64,000 nucleotides of DNA from Terasakiispira papahanaumokuakeensis (GTDB taxonomy: Bacteria > Pseudomonadota > Gammaproteobacteria > Pseudomonadales > Halomonadaceae), in NCBI RefSeq assembly GCF_001709345.1, contig NZ_MDTQ01000001.1:496001-560000 (forward strand), in the 5' to 3' direction. This document shows, piece after piece, positions 18,847 to 30,571 of the stretch. The notes under the pieces are model-generated. The model worked only from the letters and a program-made list of their open reading frames with translations, was not told the origin of the DNA and did no database searches. Within the stretch, counting starts at the first letter, position 1, and every line of letters starts with the position of its first letter. Both the position numbers and the translations under genes were made by a program.

Positions 18847-19800
18847 TTAAAAACCACGTGCCTTGCGAATCGTACTGTATGCCTCTTGAATCATCAGGAC
18901 TTTTTGCTTGGCGTTGTCCAGGGCCGCTGGGGTCAGTGATTGTGAGGCTAATTTATCGGGGTGATACTGACTCATCAGCTTACGATAAGCCCGTTTGACT
19001 TCGTCGGTACTGGCTTGGCTGTTTAAGCCTAAAATGTGATACGACTGCAGCAGTCCGCCTGGTGCATTTTGTGCGCTGTTTTTTTGCTGTGATTGCTGTT
19101 GTCTTCGTTGGCGCTGTGCGCCAGGTCCTGGGCCATAGCTGCTACTGGTTTTGCTGCGCTGCTGCTGTCCACTACCCGGAGGCGGTGGATTCTTTAAACC
19201 TTTAAGGCTGCGCACTCGGCGATGCAAACGATCAAAGTCGACCATGCTGACTTGCATTAATGGACGCAGCGTTTGTAATCGAGAAAGTTGTTCTGGCTTT
19301 GCCCCACCGTCGGCATAGACCATATTGAGTAGCATCTCAATCATAGCGAGACGCTGCTTAAGGCGGCTGTGATATCGCTGCCCCATTTTTTCCAGCAAGG
19401 GTTCAACCAGTGTGTCTGTGGCTTTGCCATGGTTGAATTGGTTGATCGCGTGTTGACGCTCCTCAGGTTTTAAACGCAGTTGCTTGAATATGGACTCAGC
19501 CGCGGCTATTTCCTGAGGAGAAACGCGTCCATCTTGCTTGGCTAAGTGGCCCAGGGTAATGAACAGGGCGTCCCGATAAAGACGCTCATCTTTACTGGGC
19601 AAACCGCGGAGCTGTTGCCACCAATCGGGTACGGGCAGTCGTTGTACCCAGCCTTTTTTCAGGCGGCTGGCATCAATGCCATAGCCCAGTAACAGGCCGA
19701 CTAGGGCGCCGCCAGTGTCAGCCAGCCAGTAACCCGTCAATGCGCTTACAAGAGCGCCCCAGGGCCAGCGTTGCCATTTATCCCGTGTGGGCCATTTCAT
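18847..19800 (-). CDS. djlA: Membrane-anchored co-chaperone DjlA
   Basis: A 317-residue DjlA. A short N-terminal hydrophobic helix (residues about 14-42, WGALVSALTGYWLADTGGAL) carries the glycine pattern of the family's dimerising anchor. A TerB-like domain follows (FITLGHLAKQDGRVSPQEIA onward). A Gln/Arg-rich low-complexity linker leads to a C-terminal J-domain with the YHPDK motif needed to stimulate DnaK. It lies 15 bp downstream of murU in the same direction and is probably part of an amgK-murU-djlA unit, an order also known in pseudomonads. Confidence 0.92.
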   Translation of the reverse strand: MKWPTRDKWQRWPWGALVSALTGYWLADTGGALVGLLLGYGIDASRLKKGWVQRLPVPDWWQQLRGLPSKDERLYRDALFITLGHLAKQDGRVSPQEIAAAESIFKQLRLKPEERQHAINQFNHGKATDTLVEPLLEKMGQRYHSRLKQRLAMIEMLLNMVYADGGAKPEQLSRLQTLRPLMQVSMVDFDRLHRRVRSLKGLKNPPPPGSGQQQRSKTSSSYGPGPGAQRQRRQQQSQQKNSAQNAPGGLLQSYHILGLNSQASTDEVKRAYRKLMSQYHPDKLASQSLTPAALDNAKQKVLMIQEAYSTIRKARGF

Positions 19801-19815
19801 CTATCAAGTATCCTG

Positions 19816-21652
<1,837 letters not shown>

Positions 21653-21730
21653 GTATCCGGGGCTCCAGGTATTGCTTTAATCCCGCTTGAGTGGTGGCAT
21701 GTTGCATCAGACCAATCCGAAGCTTATGCA

Positions 21731-21758
21731 TGGCTTAGGCGGGGTAAATCGCTATAAT
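21731..21758 (+). promoter_or_regulatory. Possible sigma-70 promoter for lptD operon
   Basis: A perfect -10 TATAAT lies at 21753-21758, 18 bp before the lptD ATG. The -35 candidate TGGCTT (21731-21736, 16-bp spacer) is poor. The very short leader would leave little room for a ribosome binding site, consistent with the weak one seen. Confidence 0.45.
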
Positions 21759-21776
21759 ACCGATCCTTTTCATTGA

Positions 21777-24485
21777 ATGCTGCATATGAGATGGCGACAG
21801 ATCATATGCGCCGGCGGGAGTGAGCTTTTGTTAACGGCATTCAGATCGCCTACGGCTCGGCGTCAACAACGTCGTGTTGCCCCCCAGGGCTTGGGCCTAT
21901 GGCGTTTAATGACGATACCTCTGGTGTCGATTCCCTTGCTATCTGTCGTTTGGGCCAGTACCGCGCAAGCGACTTCCCCGGATGCACCTGTTCCTGCCCT
22001 GCCTGATCCGCTGCCTGGAGCAGAACTCGATTGGGTACCGCTGCCCACGGCTCAGCCGGGGAGTCAATGCCACGGTTACTATGTTAGCCCCGCGCTGGAC
22101 TTGCCCGATCGAGATCTTCCTTTTGCTGATGCTCGTCTGTTTGCTGAGAGTGATCAGGCGGATTATGACGGCCAGGGTGGGGTGCGCCTGAAAGGGGATG
22201 TTCAATTGCGCAAAGGCCCGGTGATGCTACGCAGTGATCGCGCTGAGGTGAGCCCGGATCAGCAGCATTTGAGCCTACAAGGGAACCTCACGATGCGTCG
22301 GCCTGGCGCGCTTTTGCGCGGGCGCTCGGGGCAAGTGGACAACGAGGCGGGCACGCTACGGCTTGATGAGGCCCACTTCGTGCTGCACCAGCAGCGCTTG
22401 CGGGGTGATGCGGGGCGTTTGGAGCAAGATGCTGACGGCATTATTTATTTACGTAACAGTCGTTTTACCACCTGTGCACCAGGTGACAATGCTTGGCAGT
22501 TGATCGCTGGTGATCTGGCCCTGAATCAAGCCTCTGGTTTTGGGGATGCCCATGATGTGCGATTAGAAGTGGCCGATATCCCCGTATTTTACTGGCCTTG
22601 GCTACGCTTTCCGATTGATGATCGCCGCCATTCTGGACTGCTATTTCCACGTTTGGGCTGGTCTGGGGATAATGGCTTTGATTATACCCAACCGGTATAC
22701 CTGAATCTCGCGCCGAATATGGATGCGACGGTCACGCCTCGTTGGATGCAATCACGCGGGCTTATGCTCGGGACCGAGTTTCGCTATTTGGCCTCCCCTG
22801 TTCATGGCGGACAGTTCAACTATTCCTTCATCAATGAAGATGAGCGCTATGGTGACCGTGATCGCTGGTTATTTAATACCCGTCATGAAGGCCTGATCAC
22901 CGGGAGCTGGCGCTACCGTGTTGATTTTAACCAAGCCAGTGACGACAGCTATTTGGATGATTTTGGTCAAAATGTCGATGTCGGCAGTGGTGATGATCTG
23001 CTCCAAATGATTGAAGTCACCGGCCAGGCGGCCGGTTGGCAAGCGGCATTGCGCTTTCGCGGGTATCAAAAGCTGGATCCGAATAGCGATCCTTTTGAGC
23101 GGACCGGCGAAGGCAAAGGTTACCAGTTATTCGATCTACGCCAGGGGCGTCGAGCGTCGGTACAAGAGTATTACCAGATGCCCCAGCTGGAAGTCTCACG
23201 AGGGTTTGGGTTGACGGAGCATGTGAGTTCGACGGTGCTGTTTGAAACCGTTCGCTTTGATCCTCTGCTGCCACAAGATGAACAGGTCACAACACAGGCC
23301 GATCCTGAGGCCTACATTCAGCGTTGGGGGACACCCAAGTCAACTCGCTTATATGGCCAAGCCAGTCTACTGGGGGAGTGGCATCAAACATGGGGCTACC
23401 TGAAACCCTCGGTGGGGGTGACTTATATTCGTCAGGATCTCGACCCTTATGAAGACAGCGTCTTAGGCCATGGCTTTAATAAGACGCCCTCTGCGACCGT
23501 GCCAATGGCCGTGCTGGATACTGGCCTTTACTTCGAGCGTGAGGCCAGCTGGTGGGGTTCTGATTATACGCAAACGTTAGAACCACGGTTATATGGGGTG
23601 CATATCCCCGATGTTGATCAGCACGACCTGCCCCCTATTTTTGACTGGTCAGAATCAGATATTACGGCTGAAAGTTTGTTTTCGCCTGATCGCTTTTCCG
23701 GGCGAGATCGTGTTGGCGATCTTTCTCGGGTGACACTCGGCGTGACTCAGCGTTGGTTGAATCATGATGATGGCCGTGAACAGTTCCGCTTCATGTTGGC
23801 CAAGGCATTTTACTTGCGTGATCGCTTTGTGACCGATAGCGCCTTGCCTGAAGATCACCCCGATCACCCTAAACACCAGGAACGGGATCAACGGGCCTAT
23901 CGCTATGTCCGTAATAGTTCCAGTATCGTGGCCCAGGCGCAGTGGCAAATCAGTGATGAATTTCAGCTACGCCAAACCCTGCTTTGGGATGATCAAATTA
24001 ACCGCTTGGATCGCTCCAGCACACATCTTCGCTGGCAGCCTGATTGGGGGTTGATGTCGATTGGGTACGTCCAAGCCTCTAATTATGGCGATGTCTTGGT
24101 CGGCCCGAGCCCAGGGTCCGATCAGCTTGATCAATACAGTCATTCGCGTGATGCTGATGAACAATTTGACCTCGGCATGGTCTGGAATGTGACCCCCCAA
24201 GTCAGTGTGTTTGGACGTTATTTACATGATGTGCCAACTGGGGACAGCCTCGAACAAATGGCCGGATTGAGTTACGACAGTTGCTGCTGGCAGGTCCAGC
24301 TGTTGTATCGTGACTGGGTCAGTAATACGGATCGGCCCGCCTATGATGTCAGCACCGGTGATTATGCCGATCGCGACCGCGATCATGGTGTTTTCATTCG
24401 ATTCGTGCTGAAAGGGCTGGGAGGGATCGGGCAAGCCACTGATGACATTATTTCCGGAATTCCCGGCTACAGGCGTAAGGATTAA
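21777..24485 (+). CDS. lptD: LPS-assembly outer membrane protein LptD
   Basis: A 902-residue outer-membrane protein that inserts LPS into the outer leaflet with LptE. A long n-region precedes the signal helix (about residues 44-64, ending in STAQATS). Next come a Cys-containing segment QCHGYYVSP, an OstA jelly-roll (ARLFAESDQADYDGQG, DVQLRKGPVMLRSDRAEV), and a long beta-barrel. The barrel contains the adjacent cysteines SYDSCCWQV used in the inter-domain disulfides. ATG 21777 is the first in frame and ATG 21786 is an alternative. It is the first gene of the lptD-surA-pdxA-rsmA-apaH run. Confidence 0.94.
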   Translation: MLHMRWRQIICAGGSELLLTAFRSPTARRQQRRVAPQGLGLWRLMTIPLVSIPLLSVVWASTAQATSPDAPVPALPDPLPGAELDWVPLPTAQPGSQCHGYYVSPALDLPDRDLPFADARLFAESDQADYDGQGGVRLKGDVQLRKGPVMLRSDRAEVSPDQQHLSLQGNLTMRRPGALLRGRSGQVDNEAGTLRLDEAHFVLHQQRLRGDAGRLEQDADGIIYLRNSRFTTCAPGDNAWQLIAGDLALNQASGFGDAHDVRLEVADIPVFYWPWLRFPIDDRRHSGLLFPRLGWSGDNGFDYTQPVYLNLAPNMDATVTPRWMQSRGLMLGTEFRYLASPVHGGQFNYSFINEDERYGDRDRWLFNTRHEGLITGSWRYRVDFNQASDDSYLDDFGQNVDVGSGDDLLQMIEVTGQAAGWQAALRFRGYQKLDPNSDPFERTGEGKGYQLFDLRQGRRASVQEYYQMPQLEVSRGFGLTEHVSSTVLFETVRFDPLLPQDEQVTTQADPEAYIQRWGTPKSTRLYGQASLLGEWHQTWGYLKPSVGVTYIRQDLDPYEDSVLGHGFNKTPSATVPMAVLDTGLYFEREASWWGSDYTQTLEPRLYGVHIPDVDQHDLPPIFDWSESDITAESLFSPDRFSGRDRVGDLSRVTLGVTQRWLNHDDGREQFRFMLAKAFYLRDRFVTDSALPEDHPDHPKHQERDQRAYRYVRNSSSIVAQAQWQISDEFQLRQTLLWDDQINRLDRSSTHLRWQPDWGLMSIGYVQASNYGDVLVGPSPGSDQLDQYSHSRDADEQFDLGMVWNVTPQVSVFGRYLHDVPTGDSLEQMAGLSYDSCCWQVQLLYRDWVSNTDRPAYDVSTGDYADRDRDHGVFIRFVLKGLGGIGQATDDIISGIPGYRRKD

Positions 24486-24490
24486 CCGTA

Positions 24491-25810
24491 ATGGGTATGA
24501 TGTTAAGTAAAGCACACAAGCATTGGGCATGGTGGCTGGTCAGCATGCTGGTGGTACTGGCTTCTTCTGTGCTGGCGGCTTCCGTGCAGGCTGAAGAAGT
24601 GCCGCTGGATCGTGTGGTGGCCGTGGTCGATGATGAAGCGGTGATGCAAAGTGAGCTTGATGCACGTTTGCAGTCTGTACGTGTTCAGTTACGTGATCAA
24701 GGTATTACACCGCCTTCTGAGCAAGCATTGCGCAAGCAAGTATTGGATCGTTTAGTTTTGGATACGATTCAACTGCAAATGGCCGATCGTGCAGGGTTAG
24801 AAGTTGATGAAGAGCAGCTCAATGCAGCGATTCAACGTATTGCCCGCAGTAATCGCATGTCACTGTCTCAGTTCCGGCAGACCTTAGCTCAGGAAGGCAT
24901 ACAATATCCGGTTTTTCGGCGCCAGATTCGTGACCAAATGCTGATCAGCCAGCTGCGCCAACAGCGGGTCGGAGATCGTGTCCAGATTACACCCGCTGAA
25001 GTTGAGCAGTTCATGAGCTCACCGGAAGCGATCAAACATGATCCTCGTGAGTTTCGTGTCGCGCATATTTTGATTCGCTTGCCGGAGGCGCCCAGCCCTG
25101 AGCAAGTGGCTGAAGCTCAAGATCGTGCACAAGCATTACTGACCCAAATCCGTAATGGTGCTGATTTTAATCAGGTAGCTTTACAAGATTCATCCGGAGA
25201 ACAAGCGCTCTCTGGGGGGGATTTGGGGTGGCGCAATGCGTTGTCCTTGCCTTCCATTTTTGCTGATGAAGTGGTCACCATGTCGGTGGGTGATGTGGCC
25301 GGCCCTCTACGCAGCAGCAGTGGCTTCCACTTGATTAAGTTGGTTGATGTGAGAGGCAATCAGCAGCACCTTGTCCAACAGACGCGTGTGCGACACATCC
25401 TCTTGGCGCCCAATGCGGTTCGGAATGATCAGGAAACATTGGCGTTGGCTAAGCGTCTGCGCCAGCAGCTGAAAAATGGTGCTGATTTTGCGGCATTAGC
25501 TGCTGAGTACTCCGACGATAAAGGCTCCAAACAAGCCGGTGGCGAGCTAGGCTGGATGGCTGCGGATCAGGTGGTTCCCGCTTTTGCTCAAGCGATGGAA
25601 TCTTTATCACCTGGTGAAATCTCGGCCCCGGTAAAAAGCCGTTTTGGCTGGCACATCATTGAAGTTGAGCAACGTCGTCAATCTGACGTTGCTGATCGGC
25701 TGCGTCAGCAACAAGTCCAGCAGCTCTTGTTCCAGCGCCGCTTCGAAGAAGAACTGCAAAACTGGCTGCGCGAAATCCGTCAGGATGCTTATGTCGAAAT
25801 TAAAAATTGA
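24491..25810 (+). CDS. surA: Periplasmic chaperone/peptidyl-prolyl isomerase SurA
   Basis: A 439-residue SurA that escorts outer-membrane proteins such as LptD. The signal peptide runs to about residue 34 ([17 protein letters not shown]). The N-terminal chaperone domain ([16 protein letters not shown]) is followed by two parvulin domains opening at [12 protein letters not shown] (about residue 190) and [10 protein letters not shown] (about 300), and a C-terminal helix. It starts 6 bp after the lptD stop and overlaps pdxA. Confidence 0.95.
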   Translation: MGMMLSKAHKHWAWWLVSMLVVLASSVLAASVQAEEVPLDRVVAVVDDEAVMQSELDARLQSVRVQLRDQGITPPSEQALRKQVLDRLVLDTIQLQMADRAGLEVDEEQLNAAIQRIARSNRMSLSQFRQTLAQEGIQYPVFRRQIRDQMLISQLRQQRVGDRVQITPAEVEQFMSSPEAIKHDPREFRVAHILIRLPEAPSPEQVAEAQDRAQALLTQIRNGADFNQVALQDSSGEQALSGGDLGWRNALSLPSIFADEVVTMSVGDVAGPLRSSSGFHLIKLVDVRGNQQHLVQQTRVRHILLAPNAVRNDQETLALAKRLRQQLKNGADFAALAAEYSDDKGSKQAGGELGWMAADQVVPAFAQAMESLSPGEISAPVKSRFGWHIIEVEQRRQSDVADRLRQQQVQQLLFQRRFEEELQNWLREIRQDAYVEIKN

Positions 25811-26858
25811 TCGACCGCTGCTCATTACACCAGGAGAGCCTGCAGGGATTGGCCCGGAGTTAACGCTGCAGCTCATGCAGCACTGGGGTCAGCAGCCGCT
25901 GCCTGATCCAGGGTTGGGGCAGTCGCTACCTGAGGTGAATGAGCTGCGTCTGGCGGCTGTGGCCGACCCCGATATGTTGGCCGAGCGGGCCGCTACCCTG
26001 GGGATCGCGGTTCGTATCAATGTGGTGCCGACCCCCGATGCCGTGCCACCGGCCCAGGCGGGGGTTTTGAATGTATTGCCGGTGCCCCTGTCCGCTCCGG
26101 CTCAAGTCGGTCAGTTGAATCCCGACAATGCTGACAGTGTGTTGAGCGCGCTGGGGCAAGCGACTGACTGGTGTCGTAACGGCCAGGCAGCGGCATTGAT
26201 CACCGGGCCTATGCACAAAGGGGTGATTAACGAGGCGGGGATTCCGTTTACCGGCCATACCGAATTCTTGCAGGCGCGTTGTGGTGTCGAGCGAGTGGTG
26301 ATGATGCTGGCCACTGAAGGGCTCAGCGTTGCGCTAGTGACCACTCACTTGCCTCTCGCCCAGGTTGCTGAGGCCATTACGCCTGAACGCATCTCGCAAG
26401 TGACTCGGATTTTGGTGCATGACCTACAGACTTGCTTTGGCTGCTCTGAACCCCGAATTTTGGTTTGTGGTTTGAACCCACATGCCGGTGAGGGCGGGCA
26501 TCTTGGGCATGAAGAAATCGATACGATTATACCGACACTGGATCAGTTGCGTGACGAAGGTCTGAATTTGATAGGGCCTTTACCCGCGGACACGCTGTTT
26601 ACTCCTCATTGGCTCAATCAGGGCGACTGTGTGTTGGCGATGTATCATGACCAGGGCTTACCCGTCTTAAAGTTTAAAGGTTTTGGTCATGCCGCTAACA
26701 TTACCTTGGGTCTGCCGATCATTCGAACGTCCGTCGATCACGGCACAGCGCTAGATCTGGCGGGACAAGGCATCGCAGATCCAGGTAGTCTGCATACCGC
26801 ACTGGGGTATGCTGTGGCGATGCAACATGAACCATCTTTGCATACTAAGCAGGCCTGA
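25791..26858 (+). CDS. pdxA: 4-hydroxythreonine-4-phosphate dehydrogenase
   Basis: A 355-residue enzyme of pyridoxal-5'-phosphate synthesis. The conserved [13 protein letters not shown], metal-site histidines in [23 protein letters not shown] and [12 protein letters not shown] are present. It is a little longer than the usual 330. The start was placed at ATG 25791, which overlaps the surA end by 20 nt and has CAGG upstream, and ATG 25785 is a close alternative. Frames further upstream are surA shadows. Confidence 0.94.
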   Translation: MSKLKIDRPLLITPGEPAGIGPELTLQLMQHWGQQPLPDPGLGQSLPEVNELRLAAVADPDMLAERAATLGIAVRINVVPTPDAVPPAQAGVLNVLPVPLSAPAQVGQLNPDNADSVLSALGQATDWCRNGQAAALITGPMHKGVINEAGIPFTGHTEFLQARCGVERVVMMLATEGLSVALVTTHLPLAQVAEAITPERISQVTRILVHDLQTCFGCSEPRILVCGLNPHAGEGGHLGHEEIDTIIPTLDQLRDEGLNLIGPLPADTLFTPHWLNQGDCVLAMYHDQGLPVLKFKGFGHAANITLGLPIIRTSVDHGTALDLAGQGIADPGSLHTALGYAVAMQHEPSLHTKQA

Positions 26859-26918
26859 TTGCTTCGGGCAGGTCACCGCTAGGCTGCCTACAGGCGCTTG
26901 ATTTCAAATAGGAATACC

Positions 26919-27728
26919 ATGAGTCAACAACATAACGGACGCTCATTGGGCCATCAGGCTCGTAAGCGTTTTGGTCAGAACTTCCTACAAGATACCGGCA
27001 TTATCAGTCGCATTGTGCGAGCTGTTAGGCCTTCTGGTCATGATCGCTTGGTTGAAATTGGGCCCGGTATGGGGGCTATCACTGAGCAACTGCTGGCTCA
27101 AAATGAAGGCGCTTTGGATGTCATCGAGCTTGATCGGGATTTGATTCCAGGCCTTAGAGTCAAGTTTTTCAATTATCCGGATTTCAAGATTCATGAAGCG
27201 GATGCTTTGAAATTCGATTTCAACCAATTAAAGATTGATGAGCGTCCGCTGCGGATTGTCGGTAATCTGCCTTATAACATTTCGACGCCGTTGATCTTTC
27301 ATCTGTTGGCACAGTCTTGTGTCGCGGATATGCACTTTATGCTGCAAAAAGAGGTTGTGCATCGTTTGGCCGCTCATCCTGGTGGTGGGGAGTGGGGGCG
27401 CTTAAGTGTTATGGCCCAGTACTTCTGTCAGGTTGAATGCCTCTTTGAAGTCCCGCCCGAGTGTTTTATCCCACGGCCTAAAGTGGATTCTGCCATTGTC
27501 CGCTTAACGCCTTATGAGACACCGCCTTATCCCGCTGATGATCTGAAGATGCTGGATGATACGGTGCGACGTAGCTTTGCTCAGCGCCGTAAGACGTTAC
27601 GTAATAATCTTAAGGGGCTCGTCGAAGCAGATGACCTTCAGCGTCTTGAGATTGACCCGCAGCGTCGCCCTGAGACATTGAGCCTGGAAGAGTTCGTTCG
27701 AATCAGCAATTGGCGCAGTCAGGAGTAG
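26919..27728 (+). CDS. rsmA: 16S rRNA dimethyladenosine transferase
   Basis: A 269-residue RsmA (KsgA) that dimethylates A1518/A1519 of 16S rRNA using SAM. KRFGQNFLQD, the SAM loop VEIGPGMGAIT and the catalytic NLPYNISTPL are present. ATG 26919 has AGGAAT upstream and is preferred over the in-frame start at 26898. It sits 60 bp after pdxA. Confidence 0.96.
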   Translation: MSQQHNGRSLGHQARKRFGQNFLQDTGIISRIVRAVRPSGHDRLVEIGPGMGAITEQLLAQNEGALDVIELDRDLIPGLRVKFFNYPDFKIHEADALKFDFNQLKIDERPLRIVGNLPYNISTPLIFHLLAQSCVADMHFMLQKEVVHRLAAHPGGGEWGRLSVMAQYFCQVECLFEVPPECFIPRPKVDSAIVRLTPYETPPYPADDLKMLDDTVRRSFAQRRKTLRNNLKGLVEADDLQRLEIDPQRRPETLSLEEFVRISNWRSQE

Positions 27729-27730
27729 TT

Positions 27731-28558
27731 ATGGCCACTTATGCCATCGGTGACATTCAGGGATGTTTTCATGAATTCCAAGCTTTACTGGATCATGTCG
27801 CTTTTAATGCTGATCGTGATCAGCTGTGGATCGCGGGTGATTTAGTGAATCGTGGGCCGGATTCATTATCTGTCTTGCGTTTTATTCGCGATCTGGGCGA
27901 TCGGGCTCGGGTCGTGCTAGGCAATCATGATCTACACCTGTTGGCGGTCGGAATGGGGCTGCGCAAAATGCGCCGTTCTGACACCTTAGAGCGCTTACTT
28001 ATTGCCCCTGATGCGCCCGAGTTACTGGCGTGGCTACAGCAGCAGCCGTTGCTGGTTCATGATGAATCCCTCGGCTATGCCATGACCCATGCGGGGATTC
28101 CTCCTCAATGGCACTTAGCCGAAGCATGCGCCCTAGCCGCCGAGGTTGAGCGGGTGTTGCGTAGTCAGCGAGCCCGTGAGTTCTTTGAAGTCATGTTTGG
28201 GAATAGCCCTGAATGTTGGCATGAACACCTGGCCGGTGACGATCGCCTTCGTTTTATCGTCAATGCATTCACCCGCATGCGCTTTATCAATGCGCAAGGT
28301 TGCCTGGAACTGAAAACCAAGGCTGAGCTGGATCAAGCGCCTGAGGGCTATGCCGCCTGGTTCACTTTTCCATTAGCATGGCGGTCTCAAACGCAACTGG
28401 TGTTTGGTCATTGGGCGGCGCTTGAAGGCCATTGCCCGACACCAGGGGTGCATGCTTTGGATACCGGTTGTGTTTGGGGCGGACCTTTAACGGCACTGCG
28501 CTTGGAAGATGGTCAGCGCTTCTCTGTGGCCAGTGAGCAAGATGCTTTGTTCAGTTAA
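27731..28558 (+). CDS. apaH: Bis(5'-nucleosyl)-tetraphosphatase (symmetrical)
   Basis: A 275-residue metallophosphatase that splits Ap4A into two ADP. It carries YAIGDIQGCFHEF, IAGDLVNRGPDS and VLGNHDLHLLAVG. It starts 2 bp after rsmA, with its AGGAG inside the rsmA end, so the two are coupled. apaG, which normally sits between rsmA and apaH, is absent here. Confidence 0.96.
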   Translation: MATYAIGDIQGCFHEFQALLDHVAFNADRDQLWIAGDLVNRGPDSLSVLRFIRDLGDRARVVLGNHDLHLLAVGMGLRKMRRSDTLERLLIAPDAPELLAWLQQQPLLVHDESLGYAMTHAGIPPQWHLAEACALAAEVERVLRSQRAREFFEVMFGNSPECWHEHLAGDDRLRFIVNAFTRMRFINAQGCLELKTKAELDQAPEGYAAWFTFPLAWRSQTQLVFGHWAALEGHCPTPGVHALDTGCVWGGPLTALRLEDGQRFSVASEQDALFS

Positions 28559-28664
28559 GCGAATGAATGACCCAAGGCCGGTAAGCGTGGGGCTGTGAAT
28601 AAGAGGCCGTGAATAAGGGGCGGTAAACCACTTGATCTATATTCGGATATGACAGGAGTTTTTC

Positions 28665-28985
28665 ATGACATTTCAGCATTTGGATATGACACAAGCCCCT
28701 GAGGTATTGGCTGATGATGCAGCGGTATGTGTCGATATTCGCGATCCTAATAGCTTTGCGTTAGGGCGCATTCCGGGCAGCCTTCATTTAGATAATGATT
28801 CGATTCGTGATTTTTTAGCACAAACACCCCGAGAGTCTATCGTTGTCGTCTGTTGTTATCATGGCATCAGTAGCCAAAGTGCGGCTGAGTTCCTTAGTGA
28901 GCAGGGGTTTGCCAAAGTTTTTAGCTTGTCGGGTGGCTTTGAGCAGTGGGCCAGCCAGTATCCTGAGCAGGTTGAGCGCGATTAA
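28665..28985 (+). CDS. glpE: Thiosulfate sulfurtransferase GlpE-type rhodanese
   Basis: A 106-residue single-domain rhodanese. The active-site loop CCYHGISSQSAAEFL has the catalytic Cys followed by Tyr-His-Gly as in GlpE. It transfers sulfane sulfur from thiosulfate to acceptors such as cyanide or thioredoxin. ACAGGAG lies before the ATG. The apaH-glpE adjacency matches pseudomonads. A good terminator follows. Confidence 0.93.
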   Translation: MTFQHLDMTQAPEVLADDAAVCVDIRDPNSFALGRIPGSLHLDNDSIRDFLAQTPRESIVVVCCYHGISSQSAAEFLSEQGFAKVFSLSGGFEQWASQYPEQVERD

Positions 28986-29058
28986 GTTCACCTTAACTTC
29001 TTCTCTTCGGTTGATGATGAGGCTATGCCGAAGCCATATTGAACGCCTAAAACCTAAG

Positions 29059-29087
29059 AAGCCGCTTCGATGATCGAGCGGCTTTTT
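29059..29087 (+). terminator. Rho-independent terminator after glpE
   Basis: AAGCCGCT at 29059-29066 pairs with AGCGGCTT at 29077-29084. An inner CGA/TCG pairing extends the stem past one bulged T, and TTTTT follows. Confidence 0.8.
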
Positions 29088-29189
29088 AGTGTGGGCTTAT
29101 TTGAAGTTGGGCTGTATTACTTGAGATAGTGCTTTATTCATTGGGCGAGTGCCTTAAAAGCGTCGCCTGATTGCTGGGCCAAGATTGTA

Positions 29190-30455
29190 TTACCAGGCGA
29201 CCACAATATCGCCCTGCTGAATATTCTCAACAATCGGTAAAGCCGCGATGGTGCCTCTTGAAAAGCGCGGTTGTACCCGATCAACAGTCATCACCATATC
29301 GACATTCTGCATCTCGACAAATTCACGCTGGGTGTTGTCGTAGAAGGTGCTCAAACGATACACATTGAGGGTGTCTCCGGGTTTTAGACCGGCATCGGCG
29401 CCCGTATCGATATAGAGTTTTTTCCCATTAGTCCGAGTGATACGAGCCATAAAGGGCTGGCAGCCAATTTCATCTTCCAAACCTGAGACCATTTGCTCGA
29501 TGAGTGCATCAATATGTTGACCGTAATCTGTATTCCAAAAAGCGGGGGAGGCAAAGCCGACTTTTTGTAAGCGGTTGATGTTCCAGTTGCCGCCGGTCTC
29601 AAAGTGGTGAGTGGCGACCAAGGTACCGCTGAAGCCATCATGTACATAAAGATCCACCTCGAAGCGGCGGGCAAAGCGCTCATCTTTATAACGTACGCGC
29701 TCGACGAGACCATCAAAGAAGGGGCGCTCTCCAGCCAACTCCGGATGCTCCATACCCATTTCACGAATCACGCCTGATAATACATATTGAGCGCCGAGCC
29801 GATTAGAGACTTCGACAGCATTGGTTAATGTACCGCGATCACTGATGGAGGTCGGGATCGTATCTGGGCTGTTATACATCTGATATTGGGAGGCATCCAG
29901 CATACGTAGATGATGCTGGCCCTGAAGGCGGCGAAGTAATTCCTGCGGCAGCTTTTCACTCACATCAAACAGGTCGCCCATTTTGGCTTCTTCAGGCGTT
30001 TGCAGATAAAAGTTGGTCACTGCCAAGCTACGGCGATAGCCATTGGCATAGCCTCCGCCTTGGCAGGTTTGCTCTTGCGCTGTCAAATTAGCTCTGACCG
30101 TCACATACATGATGCCGTCGCGAACTTCTTCTGACAGCACGGTCATTTCATCGACGTAACCCATGGTGCTGACAGAGACATTGTCACGACTAATGGCGCC
30201 ATCGGTCATCTGTTGGTGACTGTTCACAACGGCACCGCCCTGGAGGCTGGCTTGACGCAGCGCATCGCGAATCGCCGCCCGGCGGGCACTGATCATATCC
30301 TGATGACGGACTTGGGCCGACCCTGATACTTCGACCCAATCCGCCTGAGCTTTATATGGGGTCATCAATAAGCTGAACAGCGCTAAGCTGAGCAGCATAA
30401 GGCGTAGCCCGTGGGAGATGGAGGAGTTCGGGGCTGTTCCCGTTGTTCGCATCAT
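29190..30455 (-). CDS. flgT: Flagellar H-ring protein FlgT
   Basis: A 421-residue exported protein. The signal peptide ends near PYKAQADWVEVSG, followed by the FlgT N-terminal domain (GSAQVRHQDMISARRAAIRD, LRQASLQGGAVVNS). A middle domain runs around AVTNFYLQTPEEA to GAQYVLSGVIREMG. The C-terminal domain has KKLYIDTGADAGLKPGDTLN. FlgT builds the extra outer-membrane ring of polar flagella with FlgO/FlgP. The frame extends to 30527, but ATG 30455 (or 30452) opens the n-region of the signal peptide. flgP lies directly upstream in the same direction. The window shows no other structural flagellar genes. Confidence 0.85.
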   Translation of the reverse strand: MMRTTGTAPNSSISHGLRLMLLSLALFSLLMTPYKAQADWVEVSGSAQVRHQDMISARRAAIRDALRQASLQGGAVVNSHQQMTDGAISRDNVSVSTMGYVDEMTVLSEEVRDGIMYVTVRANLTAQEQTCQGGGYANGYRRSLAVTNFYLQTPEEAKMGDLFDVSEKLPQELLRRLQGQHHLRMLDASQYQMYNSPDTIPTSISDRGTLTNAVEVSNRLGAQYVLSGVIREMGMEHPELAGERPFFDGLVERVRYKDERFARRFEVDLYVHDGFSGTLVATHHFETGGNWNINRLQKVGFASPAFWNTDYGQHIDALIEQMVSGLEDEIGCQPFMARITRTNGKKLYIDTGADAGLKPGDTLNVYRLSTFYDNTQREFVEMQNVDMVMTVDRVQPRFSRGTIAALPIVENIQQGDIVVAW

Positions 30456-30500
30456 GTCTATCCGTCGCTTTGGGCTCGGCGCATCCGGGCCTCTAAGTTC

Positions 30501-30523
30501 TGCTCCGGGGTTACCCCGGAGCA
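30501..30523 (-). promoter_or_regulatory. Hairpin between flgP and flgT
   Basis: TGCTCCGGGG (30501-30510) and CCCCGGAGCA (30514-30523) form a perfect 10-bp stem with a 3-nt loop, 46 nt before the flgT ATG. No T-run follows on the transcribed strand. It is probably an intercistronic stabilising or attenuating structure. Confidence 0.55.
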
Positions 30524-30571
30524 CCATCGCTGATCATGCCTGATCGCTATGCTAAGCGCATGACCATCCAA

